From: Aquificota bacterium
GTDB taxonomy: Bacteria; Aquificota; Aquificia; Aquificales; Aquificaceae
Reading direction: 5' to 3'
NCBI GenBank assembly: GCA_030549905.1
Contig: JAUQQK010000016.1
Coordinates: forward strand, 1-36,891
DNA length: 36,891 bases
Below are positions 7,759-15,132 of the stretch, piece by piece (the stretch's first letter is position 1; the number at the start of each line of letters is the position of its first letter). The notes beneath the pieces were generated by a model, which saw only the letters and a list, made by a program, of their open reading frames with translations, searched no databases and had not been told where the DNA came from. A program made the position numbers and the translations under genes.

Positions 7759-8956
7759 TCTCTACTCTCACCTGCTCGCCCGTTTCCATATCCTTGAGCG
7801 TGTAAAAAGAACCTGCCTTTTCTTCCTCACCCACTATTACCGCATACCTGACTCCAAGCCTGTTGGCAAGCTCTAACTGTTTCTTGAGACTTCCCTTGCG
7901 GTAAGAAAGCTCCACCCTTTTACCCTCAGCCCTCAGCCTTTTAGCAACCCACAGGGCAAAATCCTCCACAGGACCGAAGGGTATAACAAAGTATAGAGGC
8001 TCCTGCGCAGGAACTTCTTTTACGAGCATGGAGAGCCTTTCAAGCCCTACCGCAAAGCCTACCGCAGGCGTTGGAGGACCTCCAAGCTCCTCAACCAGAT
8101 AATCATACCGCCCGCCCGCTATCACCGTAATGCCAAGCTCCTCGGAAACCGCCTCAAAGACGGTCTTTGTATAGTAGTCAAGCCCGCGCACAAGGTAGGG
8201 GTTTTCCCTGTAGGGAATGGAGAGGGCACTCAGATATTCCTTTAACCTTGTATAATGCTCCCTGCACTCCTCACACAGATAATCCACCATCTTAGGGGCT
8301 TCCTTTACCGCTTCCTTACATGCCGGCACCTTGCAGTCAAGCACCCTGAGGGGATTTCTGTCTTTTCTGTCAATACATACCTCGCACAAGTTTCTTTCCA
8401 CATGGCTCAGGTATTCCAGCAGGACTGACCTGTAGGCGGGTCTGCATATCTTACAGCCTATGGAGTTTATCTCTATGACCACGGGAATGCCAAGCTCTGA
8501 GAGGATTTCATACACAAGGCTTATAAGCTCCGCATCTGTTAGTGGGTCCTTACTGCCGAAAACCTCCGCACCTATTTGATGAAACTGCCTGTATCTGCCC
8601 GCCTGCGGGCGTTCGTACCTGAACATGGGACCCTCATAGAAGAGCTTCATGTAGGGCTTTAAGGCATAGAGGCTGTGCTGTATGTAGGCTCTTACCGCAC
8701 CTGCGGTGCCCTCTGGCCTGAGAGCAAGCCACCTGCCCTTCCTGTCCTGAAAGGCGAACATCTCCTTCTGTACTATATCCGTGGTTTCTCCTATGCTTCT
8801 TTGAAAAACCTCTAAGTATTCCACCACAGGCAGGACTATTTCCTCAAAGTTATAAAGCAGTAGCTTTTCCCTTATAAGCTCCGACACATACCTGAACCGT
8901 CTTAGCTCATCGCCCATAAGGTCATGAAAGCCTCTTACGCTCTGGAACTTATCCAT
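7748..8956 (-). CDS. hisS: Histidyl-tRNA synthetase
   Basis: A class II aminoacyl-tRNA synthetase of 402 residues, charging tRNA-His in the cytoplasm. It shows motif 1 and the LRPEGTAGAVRAYI segment, motif 2 (MFRYERPQAGRYRQFHQIGAE), the histidine-specific LVRGLDYYTKTVFE and motif 3 (AVGFAVGLERL). The insertion contains several Cys residues (CKIC, CEVC, CKVPAC, CEEC) as in many bacterial HisRS. The C-terminal anticodon-binding domain ends the protein. The start is ATG at 8956; a perfect TATAAT ends exactly seven bases upstream with no Shine-Dalgarno sequence, so the mRNA is probably leaderless. It is monocistronic and divergent from the CopD-like gene. Confidence 0.98.
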   Translation of the reverse strand: MDKFQSVRGFHDLMGDELRRFRYVSELIREKLLLYNFEEIVLPVVEYLEVFQRSIGETTDIVQKEMFAFQDRKGRWLALRPEGTAGAVRAYIQHSLYALKPYMKLFYEGPMFRYERPQAGRYRQFHQIGAEVFGSKDPLTDAELISLVYEILSELGIPVVIEINSIGCKICRPAYRSVLLEYLSHVERNLCEVCIDRKDRNPLRVLDCKVPACKEAVKEAPKMVDYLCEECREHYTRLKEYLSALSIPYRENPYLVRGLDYYTKTVFEAVSEELGITVIAGGRYDYLVEELGGPPTPAVGFAVGLERLSMLVKEVPAQEPLYFVIPFGPVEDFALWVAKRLRAEGKRVELSYRKGSLKKQLELANRLGVRYAVIVGEEEKAGSFYTLKDMETGEQVRVEITF

Positions 8957-8963
8957 CAGGATA

Positions 8964-8969
8964 ATTATA
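8964..8969 (-). promoter_or_regulatory. -10 hexamer giving a probable leaderless hisS mRNA
   Basis: The minus strand reads TATAAT here, then seven bases, then the hisS ATG (8956). Standard spacing from -10 to the transcription start puts the first transcribed base on the A of ATG. No Shine-Dalgarno sequence fits in the gap. Confidence 0.7.
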
Positions 8970-8979
8970 GTAGGGTCGC

Positions 8980-9007
8980 TTGACAGATACGGGTGTTTGA
9001 ATATAAT
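8980..9007 (+). promoter_or_regulatory. Sigma-70-type promoter for the CopD-like/cupin genes
   Basis: A perfect TTGACA (8980-8985) and perfect TATAAT (9002-9007) are separated by 16 bp. The ATG at 9026 follows after a short leader with AGTGAGGA as a possible ribosome-binding site. It is the best consensus promoter in the window and overlaps nothing coding. Confidence 0.85.
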
Positions 9008-9025
9008 AATAAGTGAGGATTTACT

Positions 9026-9472
9026 ATGAAAGAGCTAATCCTTTTCCTGCATGTGGTCTTTGCCACTCTGTGGGTGGGAGGCATGCTCTTCCTTGTCTTT
9101 GTGCTTGCTCCATTTGTCAGAAAGCTTCCCAACAGGGACCAGGCTTTTCAGGAGGTGGGAAGACGTTTTAGTCTTTATGGCACCATGGGCGCCCTTTCTG
9201 TGCTTTTTATAACTGGTCTTTTCAACATTCATTACATTGTGGGTTTTTCAAGCCTTTTTGACCTTTCCAATCCATATACAAAAACCCTTCTTCACAAGCT
9301 TGGTGCCTTCCTGTTTGTTGTGGTTATATCCCTTGTTCATGACCTTTACTTCGGTCCAAAGTCTATTAATTCAGCCCTCCACAGAAACATGGCAAGGCTC
9401 CTTGGCTTTATAAACCTGTTTCTTAGCCTTTTTATTGTCTATCTCGCGGTAAAACTAAGGTTCGGAGGTTAA
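9026..9472 (+). CDS. CopD/DUF2269-like four-helix membrane protein
   Basis: A 148-residue protein with four hydrophobic helices (about 4-30, 53-72, 88-106 and 124-142). Histidines lie in or beside the helices (H9, H69, H90, H105), and the first helix has the pattern LHVVFATLWVGGM, typical of the CopD and related heme- or copper-associated families. It has its own near-consensus promoter and is followed two bases later by a cupin gene and then hemA. The proximity to hemA invites a heme link, but the Pro-Arg-Leu motif of HemJ (protoporphyrinogen oxidase) is absent, so I do not call it HemJ. Function unproven. Confidence 0.65.
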   Translation: MKELILFLHVVFATLWVGGMLFLVFVLAPFVRKLPNRDQAFQEVGRRFSLYGTMGALSVLFITGLFNIHYIVGFSSLFDLSNPYTKTLLHKLGAFLFVVVISLVHDLYFGPKSINSALHRNMARLLGFINLFLSLFIVYLAVKLRFGG

Positions 9473-9474
9473 AG

Positions 9475-9777
9475 ATGGCAAAGCTTATAAGTCCGGAGGT
9501 GAGCTTTTCTGACTTTATGCCTGTAAAAAAGGCTCTTCATGTGGAGGAGGGCTTAAAGTGTATCAGTTTTTGCCTTAAGGCTGGGCAGAAGATAAGCCTT
9601 CATAGCTCGCCACACAGGGTTATAACCCTTGTTTTAGAGGGAGAAGGAGATTTCTTTGTGGGTTCTGAGGAAAACTCTATAAACCTTAAAAGAGGGCAGG
9701 CACTTCTGTATGAGCCAGGGGAGCCTCACGGCTTTGTGGCAAGGCAGGATATGGTGGTTATAGCCTTTGTGGTGTGA
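9475..9777 (+). CDS. Small single-domain cupin protein
   Basis: A 100-residue beta-barrel protein with the two cupin motifs: the first around SLHSSPHRVITLVLEGEG (residues ~41-58) and the second around GQALLYEPGEPHGF (~75-88). Candidate metal ligands are H42, H47 and H85. Single-domain cupins this small are often metal-dependent dioxygenase-like enzymes, isomerases or sensors, and the substrate cannot be read from sequence. It starts two bases after the CopD-like stop (SD GGAGG within the preceding codons) and lies just upstream of hemA. Confidence 0.8.
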   Translation: MAKLISPEVSFSDFMPVKKALHVEEGLKCISFCLKAGQKISLHSSPHRVITLVLEGEGDFFVGSEENSINLKRGQALLYEPGEPHGFVARQDMVVIAFVV

Positions 9778-9789
9778 TATATTTATACC

Positions 9790-11016
9790 TTGATGGAACT
9801 CATATTTGCATGGGGGCTTAACTTTAAGACCGCGCCCGTTGAAGAGAGGGAGCTTTTAGCCTGCAGAAGGGATGATGCGTACTACCTTCTTCCAGCCTTA
9901 AAAACCATAAAGGGTATAAGGGAGGTCATGCTACTTTCCACATGCAACAGGGTGGAGGTTTATGCGGTCTCTGAAAGCTACGAGCCTGCCAACAGGCTTA
10001 TCCTTGAACTTTTAGAACTTAAGGGTGTGGATACAAGGCTAAAAAGACGCTCCTTTTTCTTGGAGCAGGCTCAGGCGGTAGCTCATGTTTTTCGTGTGGC
10101 GAGCGGGCTTGAATCTATGGTGCTTGGAGAAACCCAGATAGTAAGCCAGTTTAAGGAGGCTTACAGAATAGCAAGGGAGCTGAGCTGCACCGGCAAGATA
10201 CTTAACAGGCTTTATGAAAAAGCCTTAAGAACAGCCAAGAGGGTCAGGACAGAGACGGGCATAAGCAAGAACCCTGTTTCTGTTAGCTATGTGGCGGTGG
10301 AGCTGGCAAGAAGAATATTCGGAAGCCTTAAGGGTGTCAGGGTGCTTCTTGTGGGTGCCGGTGAGATGGCGGAGCTTTCCGCCAAATATCTTAAAAAGTT
10401 GCAGGCAAATCTCTACATAACAAACCGCACTTACGAGCGTGCGGTGGAGCTTGCTAAGGAGCTTGAGGGGCACGTGCTGAGGTTTGAGGGACTTTCTGAA
10501 GAGCTTCATGAGTTTGACATAGTTATCGTTTCCACAGGCAGTAAGAGTTATATAATAGACAAAAGGTTGGTGGAAGCGGCTATGAAAAGGAGGGGGTATA
10601 AACCCATGTTCATAATAGACATATCCGTTCCAAGGAACGTAGAGCCTGCGGTAAATGAGCTTGATGAGGTGTTCCTCTACGACATTGACGACCTGCAGGG
10701 CGTGGCGGAGAAAAACCTGAAGGAAAGGTTTAAGGAAAAGGAAAAGGGTGAGATTATAGTGTGGGATGAGGTGGGCAAATTTATGAGATGGCTTGAGCTT
10801 CTGAAGGTGGAGCATATTATTATATCCCTCAAGGAAGGCTGGAAGGATTTAGAGCAAAGGGAGCCAAGGTTTAGAAGACTGCTTCACAGAGCCATAGAAG
10901 AAATAAGGAAGGAGCCGTCAATGGCGGAGAAATTGGTTAAAATATTCCTCCAGGAGGTTAATGATGACCCAGAGCGAAGGTTATCCTATGTCTATAACAG
11001 AGCTGATGGAGCTTGA
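9790..11016 (+). CDS. hemA: Glutamyl-tRNA reductase
   Basis: Catalyses the NADPH-dependent reduction of Glu-tRNA to glutamate-1-semialdehyde, the first step of C5-pathway tetrapyrrole synthesis. The 408-residue protein has the family start (AWGLNFKTAPVEERE), nucleophile C52 in LLSTCNRVEVYA, ESMVLGETQIVSQFKEAYR, a Rossmann motif LVGAGEMAELSAKYL, and FIIDISVPRNVEP. The C-terminal dimerisation helix region is present. The start could be TTG 9790 or ATG 9793; the region upstream is AT-rich (TATATT at 9778-9783) without a Shine-Dalgarno sequence. Its 3' end overlaps a RAM-domain gene by up to 56 bases. A cobA-like gene for the siroheme/cobalamin branch lies at the far right of the window. Confidence 0.97.
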   Translation: MMELIFAWGLNFKTAPVEERELLACRRDDAYYLLPALKTIKGIREVMLLSTCNRVEVYAVSESYEPANRLILELLELKGVDTRLKRRSFFLEQAQAVAHVFRVASGLESMVLGETQIVSQFKEAYRIARELSCTGKILNRLYEKALRTAKRVRTETGISKNPVSVSYVAVELARRIFGSLKGVRVLLVGAGEMAELSAKYLKKLQANLYITNRTYERAVELAKELEGHVLRFEGLSEELHEFDIVIVSTGSKSYIIDKRLVEAAMKRRGYKPMFIIDISVPRNVEPAVNELDEVFLYDIDDLQGVAEKNLKERFKEKEKGEIIVWDEVGKFMRWLELLKVEHIIISLKEGWKDLEQREPRFRRLLHRAIEEIRKEPSMAEKLVKIFLQEVNDDPERRLSYVYNRADGA

Positions 11017-11260
11017 GAGCGAATACTCCATAAAAGCCTACATCCTCATAAAGGCTGACCCAAGAGAAATCCCTTCCATAATGCTTGCTCTTTCCACCTT
11101 TGAGGGGGTTAAAACAGCTGATGTGGTGACCGGTCCTTACGACATTATAGTCTTTGCGGAGCTAAAAAATCAGGACGAGCTTGGAAGGCTTGTCATAAAC
11201 AAGATACACTCCCTTGAAGGCGTCAAAGAAGCCCTTACCTGCGTGGTCGTAAGAATATGA
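10961..11260 (+). CDS. Stand-alone Lrp/AsnC ligand-binding (RAM) domain protein
   Basis: A 99-residue protein whose last ~77 residues match the effector-binding RAM domain of Lrp/AsnC regulators (SIKAYILIKADPREI..., VKTADVVTGPYDIIVFAELKN, IHSLEGVKEALTCVVVRI). There is no DNA-binding helix-turn-helix. Such stand-alone RAM proteins exist in bacteria and archaea and usually bind amino acids. AGGAGG (10952-10957) sits before ATG ATG (10961/10964); an alternative start is ATG 10988 (91 aa). It lies largely inside the hemA 3' end, suggesting translational coupling. The small ORF downstream starts on its stop (ATGA). Confidence 0.85.
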   Translation: MMTQSEGYPMSITELMELESEYSIKAYILIKADPREIPSIMLALSTFEGVKTADVVTGPYDIIVFAELKNQDELGRLVINKIHSLEGVKEALTCVVVRI

Positions 11261-11433
11261 GCGACTATCCTCTTGTGGTGGAAGAAGAAAAGAGGATAAT
11301 AGTGGTCTATTCGCAGGAGCCAGCCTACGAAAAGGAAGAGGATGATGGGGTGGAGATATACTATTCAAAAAGGGGGGATGTGGTTAAAATAATAATCAAC
11401 AAGGATGAAAGGCACCATATCATATACTTCTGA
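11257..11433 (+). CDS. Small acidic protein of unknown function (58 codons)
   Basis: The ATG overlaps the stop of the RAM gene (ATGA), and the frame runs to TGA at 11431-11433. The product begins MSDYPLVVEEEKRIIVVY, contains an acidic patch (EKEEDDG) and ends with alternating beta-type residues (KIIINKDERHHIIYF). No known family recognised. The reading frame overlaps the murA start by 29 bases. Evidence for coding is positional coupling plus continuity with the genes on both sides: without it, the RAM-murA gap would be one of the longest non-coding gaps on this strand. Confidence 0.6.
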   Translation: MSDYPLVVEEEKRIIVVYSQEPAYEKEEDDGVEIYYSKRGDVVKIIINKDERHHIIYF

Positions 11434-12691
11434 TGTTCTGCTGATAGAAGGCGGTAAAAGGCTAAGGGGCAGTGTAAGGGTTTCCGGTTCAAAGAATGCC
11501 TCCCTTCCCATCCTTTTTGCCACACTGCTCACAAAAGAACCATGCACCATATACAATGTGCCAGACCTTCTTGATACAAAAACCGCCTTTGAGCTTTTAG
11601 AGCATTTGGGAGCCAGCACCTTTTATAGGGCTTCTGAGGCGGAGGTAGACCCTTCTGGCGTTCATGTTTATGAGGCACCCCATGAGGTGGTAAGGCGTAT
11701 GCGGGCTTCTGTCCTGGTGATGGGACCCCTGCTTGCCCGCTTTGGCAGGGCGGTGGTTTCCATGCCCGGTGGGTGTTCCATAGGTGTAAGGTCCATAGAC
11801 CAGCATCTTAAGGTCTTTGAAAGGGCTGGAGCCAGCATAAGCCTGAAACACGGTTATGTGGATATGAGCATAAGAAGGATAAGACCCGTAGAATACACCT
11901 TTGAGGTGATAACGGTTACAGGTACAGAGAACGCCCTTATGTTTCTTAGCGGGTGCGAGGGAAGAAGTATCCTGAGAAATATAGCCCTTGAGCCAGAGGT
12001 AATGGACCTGGTGGAGGTTCTCAAAAAGATGGGAGCGCACATAGAAATAGAGGACAGGACAGCCATAATAAGGGGTTCAAAGGATTTAAAGGGTTTTGTG
12101 CATGAGGTAATACCAGACAGGATCGAGGCAGGCACCTTGGCGGTTGCAGGCTTTATAACGGGGGGTGATGTGGTATTAGAAGGTCTCAGGGTAGAACACA
12201 TGGGCAGTGTTTTGGAAAAGCTTAGGGATGCGGGGGCTGTGGTGGATGTGCTTGACCTAAGCAGGATAAGGGTAAGGTCTTCTAACAGTATAAGACCCCT
12301 AAGCATAGCAACCGCCGAATACCCCGGCTTTCCCACCGACATGCAGGCTCAGTTTATGACCGCCTGCTGCCTGGCGGAAGGTGTTTCGGAAATAACGGAG
12401 AACATCTTTGAAAACAGGTTTCAGCATGTGGCGGAACTTCAGAGGATGGGTGCGGACATACATGTTAGGGGTCGCACAGCCTTTGTTAGAGGAGTAGAAA
12501 GGCTATACGGTGCGGAGGTTTATTCGACAGACCTGAGGGCTTCCGCAAGCCTTGTGCTTGCCGGGCTTGTGGCCGAGGGTCAAACCCTTGTTAGGGACAT
12601 TTTCCACCTGGACAGAGGCTATGAGAGGCTTGAGGAAAAGTTAAAAAAACTTGGTGCCCTCATAGAGAGGGCACCTCTTAAAAAGTCTTAA
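11405..12691 (+). CDS. murA: UDP-N-acetylglucosamine 1-carboxyvinyltransferase
   Basis: Transfers enolpyruvate from PEP to UDP-GlcNAc, the first committed step of peptidoglycan synthesis. The 428-residue protein has LRGSVRVSGSKNASLPILFA (substrate-binding Lys in SGSKNA), the loop SMPGGCSIGVRSIDQH with catalytic C124 (the fosfomycin-targeted Cys), and FPTDMQAQFM plus ENIFENRF later. The ATG at 11405 adds about ten residues compared with common starts (usually just before the IEGG segment), but no later in-frame ATG/GTG/TTG precedes that motif, so this start is kept. The 3' end overlaps the convergent hsp20 by four bases. Confidence 0.97.
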   Translation: MKGTISYTSDVLLIEGGKRLRGSVRVSGSKNASLPILFATLLTKEPCTIYNVPDLLDTKTAFELLEHLGASTFYRASEAEVDPSGVHVYEAPHEVVRRMRASVLVMGPLLARFGRAVVSMPGGCSIGVRSIDQHLKVFERAGASISLKHGYVDMSIRRIRPVEYTFEVITVTGTENALMFLSGCEGRSILRNIALEPEVMDLVEVLKKMGAHIEIEDRTAIIRGSKDLKGFVHEVIPDRIEAGTLAVAGFITGGDVVLEGLRVEHMGSVLEKLRDAGAVVDVLDLSRIRVRSSNSIRPLSIATAEYPGFPTDMQAQFMTACCLAEGVSEITENIFENRFQHVAELQRMGADIHVRGRTAFVRGVERLYGAEVYSTDLRASASLVLAGLVAEGQTLVRDIFHLDRGYERLEEKLKKLGALIERAPLKKS

Positions 12692-13122
12692 GCTATTTCA
12701 ATCTTCCTCTCCTTCGCAGACTCTGCCTTAGCTATCCTTATTTCCAGTACACCGTCCTTGAACTCTGCCTTGGCGGTGTCTACCTTTACCTCCGTGGGCA
12801 GTGGCACCACACGCTCAAACCTGCCATAAACCCTCTCCAGCCTGTGGTAGGTTTCCGTCTTCTCTTCCTTTTCCTCCTTCTTTTCGCCCCTTATGTGGAG
12901 AGCGTTGTCCCTGATGGAAACCTCAATATCTTCCTTCTTCACACCCGGAAGTTCCACCTTTACCACCACTTCCTTGTCCGTTTCATAAACATCCACCGTG
13001 GGGGCAAAGATACGCTCACCTGCCTCCTCTCTTGGAAGGAGCTCCTCAAGGAGCCTGTCAAACTCTCTCCTGATACGCTCCATCTCCGCAAAGGGGTTCC
13101 ACAAAGCTATTCCTCTTCTCAT
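12688..13122 (-). CDS. Small heat-shock protein, Hsp20/alpha-crystallin family
   Basis: An ATP-independent holdase chaperone of 144 residues. The N-terminal MRRGIALWNPFAEMERIRREFDRLLEE is typical of bacterial class A Hsp20. The alpha-crystallin domain (~40-135) includes VVVKVELPGVKKEDIEVSI, and the GVLEIRIAK segment carries the family I-x-I type tail contacts. The longer frame starts at 13185, but the start at 13122 is preferred: it is preceded by AAGGAGGTG at proper spacing and by a recognisable promoter. No CIRCE element was seen. It lies downstream of ubiX on the same strand but has its own promoter overlapping the ubiX stop. Confidence 0.95.
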   Translation of the reverse strand: MRRGIALWNPFAEMERIRREFDRLLEELLPREEAGERIFAPTVDVYETDKEVVVKVELPGVKKEDIEVSIRDNALHIRGEKKEEKEEKTETYHRLERVYGRFERVVPLPTEVKVDTAKAEFKDGVLEIRIAKAESAKERKIEIA

Positions 13123-13154
13123 GGCTAACACCTCCTTTATAGGGTTTATATAAA

Positions 13155-13185
13155 AATATATTAGTCCTGTATTGTAAAATGTCAA
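13155..13185 (-). promoter_or_regulatory. Promoter of hsp20
   Basis: The minus strand has a perfect TTGACA (13180-13185) and an AT-rich -10 block: AATATA at 13157-13162 (17-bp spacer) or TATATT at 13155-13160 (19-bp spacer). A conventional leader with strong Shine-Dalgarno AAGGAGGTG follows, unlike the leaderless neighbours. Confidence 0.7.
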
Positions 13186-13188
13186 GGG

Positions 13189-13761
13189 TTAATCTCTCCA
13201 TCTTCTGTAGAGGTTATGCTCTATGCGAAGAGCGTCCAAAACTTTACCCACCACAAAATCCACCAGTTCCTGAAGGCTTTGGGGTTTGTGATAAAAGCCC
13301 GGGCTGGCTGGCAATATAATGCCTCCTGCCTGAGCCACCTCAAGCATGTTTTTAAGATGAACAGAAGAGTAGGGGGCTTCTCTTATCAGCAACACAAGGG
13401 GAACCCTTTCCTTCAGAGCCACCTCACAGACCCTGTGTATTAAGTTCTGATTAATGCCATGAGCTACGCAGGCTAAGGTGCTCATGGAGCAGGGAGCCAC
13501 AAGGACACCCCTGTATTTTACAAGTCTTGAACCGCTTGCTACGGGGCTCAAAAGGTCCTTTTCATTTAAAAGGTTTGCAGAAGGAAAGTCCCTTTTTATG
13601 TCTTCTTTGGTTTTTCCCAGCTCCTCTCTAAGCACAAGCCAGCCTGAGGAGGAAACAATAAGGTCCATATGAAAGCCAAGCCTGTCCAGTACCTCTAAGA
13701 GCCTGTAGCCATAGATGGCTCCACTTGCACCGGTTATGCAAAGCACAATGCTTTCTGACAT
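13189..13761 (-). CDS. ubiX: Flavin prenyltransferase UbiX
   Basis: Prenylates FMN with dimethylallyl phosphate to make the cofactor for UbiD-type decarboxylases. The 190-residue protein has the flavin-binding start IVLCITGASGAIYGYRLLE, the Ser-rich VSSSGWLVLREE, VAPCSMSTLACVAHGINQNLIHR, LVLLIREAPYSSVHLKNMLEVAQAGGIILPA and PGFY. All are characteristic, and the length is normal. The ATG is preceded by TACAAT (13769-13774, minus strand) with exactly seven bases between, so the mRNA is probably leaderless. It is divergent from the biotin carboxylase gene, only 39 bases away. No ubiD is present in the window. Confidence 0.96.
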   Translation of the reverse strand: MSESIVLCITGASGAIYGYRLLEVLDRLGFHMDLIVSSSGWLVLREELGKTKEDIKRDFPSANLLNEKDLLSPVASGSRLVKYRGVLVAPCSMSTLACVAHGINQNLIHRVCEVALKERVPLVLLIREAPYSSVHLKNMLEVAQAGGIILPASPGFYHKPQSLQELVDFVVGKVLDALRIEHNLYRRWRD

Positions 13762-13768
13762 AGCATTA

Positions 13769-13793
13769 ATTGTATAGAAACTTGCTGTAAAAT
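13769..13793. promoter_or_regulatory. Divergent leaderless promoters for ubiX and the biotin carboxylase gene
   Basis: Within 39 bases between two start codons there are two -10 boxes: TACAAT on the minus strand (13769-13774), seven bases from the ubiX ATG, and TAAAAT on the plus strand (13788-13793), seven bases from the ATG at 13801. Neither gene has a Shine-Dalgarno sequence. Confidence 0.65.
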
Positions 13794-13800
13794 AGTCTCA

Positions 13801-15132
13801 ATGCAAAGCATTCTTATTGCCAACAGGGGAGAGATAGCCATCAGGATTATCAGAACCTGCAGGGAGATGGGTATAAAAACGGTGGCAGTCTATTCGGAAG
13901 CGGATGCTAACAGCATGCATGTAAAGCTTGCGGATAGAAGCCTTTGCATAGGTCCTCCAGAGCCATCAAAGAGCTATCTTGATATTCCGCGCATAATGTC
14001 CGCCCTTGAGGTTTCCGGTGCGGAGGGAGTGCACCCGGGCTATGGCTTTCTGTCAGAAAATCCGCGCTTTGCGGAGATAGTGAAGTCCAGCGGAAAGGTC
14101 TTTATAGGTCCATCTCCAGAAACCCTTGAACTGGTAGGTGATAAGGTAAAGGCGAAGGAAGTGGCCAAAAGGGTTGGTATCCCCCTCGTGCCAGGCAGTG
14201 ATGGACCGGTGGATTTTCAAAAGGCTTTAGAAACTGCCAGAAGCATAGGCTATCCCCTTGTTATAAAGGCTGCGGCCGGTGGAGGTGGCAGGGGCATAAG
14301 GGTTGTGTGGAGCGAAAAGGAGCTCAGGGAAAAACTGCCACTTGCCATGCAGGAGGCGGAGGCCTCCTTTGGCGACCCAAGGGTCTATATAGAAAAATAC
14401 CTGATAAACCCCAAGCATATAGAAATTCAGGTGCTTGCGGATAAGTATGGCAATGTGCTTACTCTTGGTGAGAGGGAATGCTCTGTTCAGCGCAGACATC
14501 AGAAACTCATAGAGGAAGCTCCAAGCCTTAGCCTGACGGAAGAGAAGAGGAAGGAGATGGAGGAGCTGGTGGCGCTTTTCTGTAAAGAGATAGGCTATGA
14601 GGGTGCGGGAACGGTGGAGTTTTTGATGGATGCGGAGGGAAACTTTTACTTCATGGAGGTGAACGGTCGCATACAGGTAGAGCATCCAGTCACGGAGATG
14701 GTATATGGCATTGACATAGTAGAATGGCAGATACGTATAGCAAGAGGTGAAAAGCTCAACATAAAGAAGCCACAGAGAAGGGGCTATGCGATAGAGTGCA
14801 GGATAAATGCAGAGGACCCCAACACCTTCCTTCCTTCTCCTGGCAAAGTGGAAGAGTTATACATACCGGGGGGTATTGGCGTCAGAGTGGATACGCACCT
14901 GTATTGCGGTTATGCAGTTCCCCCCTACTACGATTCTCTTCTTGCCAAGCTCATATGCTGGGGCGAAACAAGGGAAATAGCCATAAAAAGAGCCTTGAGA
15001 GCCCTTGAGGAATTCCGTATAGAGGGCACAGGGCTAAAGACAAACGTGGAGTTTCATAAGAGGGTTCTTTCCAGCAGAGAATTTCAGCAGGGCAAACATC
15101 ACATAAGATTTGTGGAGGAGCTTCTTTACTGA
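13801..15132 (+). CDS. accC: Biotin carboxylase (acetyl-CoA carboxylase AccC type)
   Basis: Carboxylates the biotin of a carrier protein using ATP and bicarbonate, feeding fatty-acid synthesis (AccC) or a 2-oxoacid carboxylase. The 443-residue length fits AccC. Visible motifs are ILIANRGEIAIRIIRTC, the ATP-grasp glycine loop KAAAGGGGRGIRVV, ECSVQRRHQKLIEEAPS, VEFLMD, and the catalytic region EVNGRIQVEHPVTEM, which keeps Asn, Arg, Val and Glu but has Gly where Thr or Pro is usual. It resembles AccC more than the longer Hydrogenobacter CfiB small subunit of 2-oxoglutarate carboxylase, but the substrate partner cannot be fixed from sequence. It is followed by holB with stop/start overlap (TGATG). 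Confidence 0.9.
   Translation: MQSILIANRGEIAIRIIRTCREMGIKTVAVYSEADANSMHVKLADRSLCIGPPEPSKSYLDIPRIMSALEVSGAEGVHPGYGFLSENPRFAEIVKSSGKVFIGPSPETLELVGDKVKAKEVAKRVGIPLVPGSDGPVDFQKALETARSIGYPLVIKAAAGGGGRGIRVVWSEKELREKLPLAMQEAEASFGDPRVYIEKYLINPKHIEIQVLADKYGNVLTLGERECSVQRRHQKLIEEAPSLSLTEEKRKEMEELVALFCKEIGYEGAGTVEFLMDAEGNFYFMEVNGRIQVEHPVTEMVYGIDIVEWQIRIARGEKLNIKKPQRRGYAIECRINAEDPNTFLPSPGKVEELYIPGGIGVRVDTHLYCGYAVPPYYDSLLAKLICWGETREIAIKRALRALEEFRIEGTGLKTNVEFHKRVLSSREFQQGKHHIRFVEELLY

Noticed and set aside
9026-9472. HemJ protoporphyrinogen oxidase near hemA
   Set aside because: The protein has a similar size and histidines in helices, but lacks the Pro-Arg-Leu-x-Val motif and the helix-1 pattern of HemJ. 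CopD/DUF2269-like fits better.
11597-12342. Long minus-strand frames antisense to murA
   Set aside because: They are shadows of murA, rich in Ser, Thr, His and Tyr, with no ribosome-binding site or known motifs. Similar shadows across infC, hemA, ricT, mnmG, glnA and amt were dismissed likewise.
13123-13185. Extended Hsp20 N terminus from 13185
   Set aside because: The extra codons cover the promoter; a strong Shine-Dalgarno sequence precedes ATG 13122.
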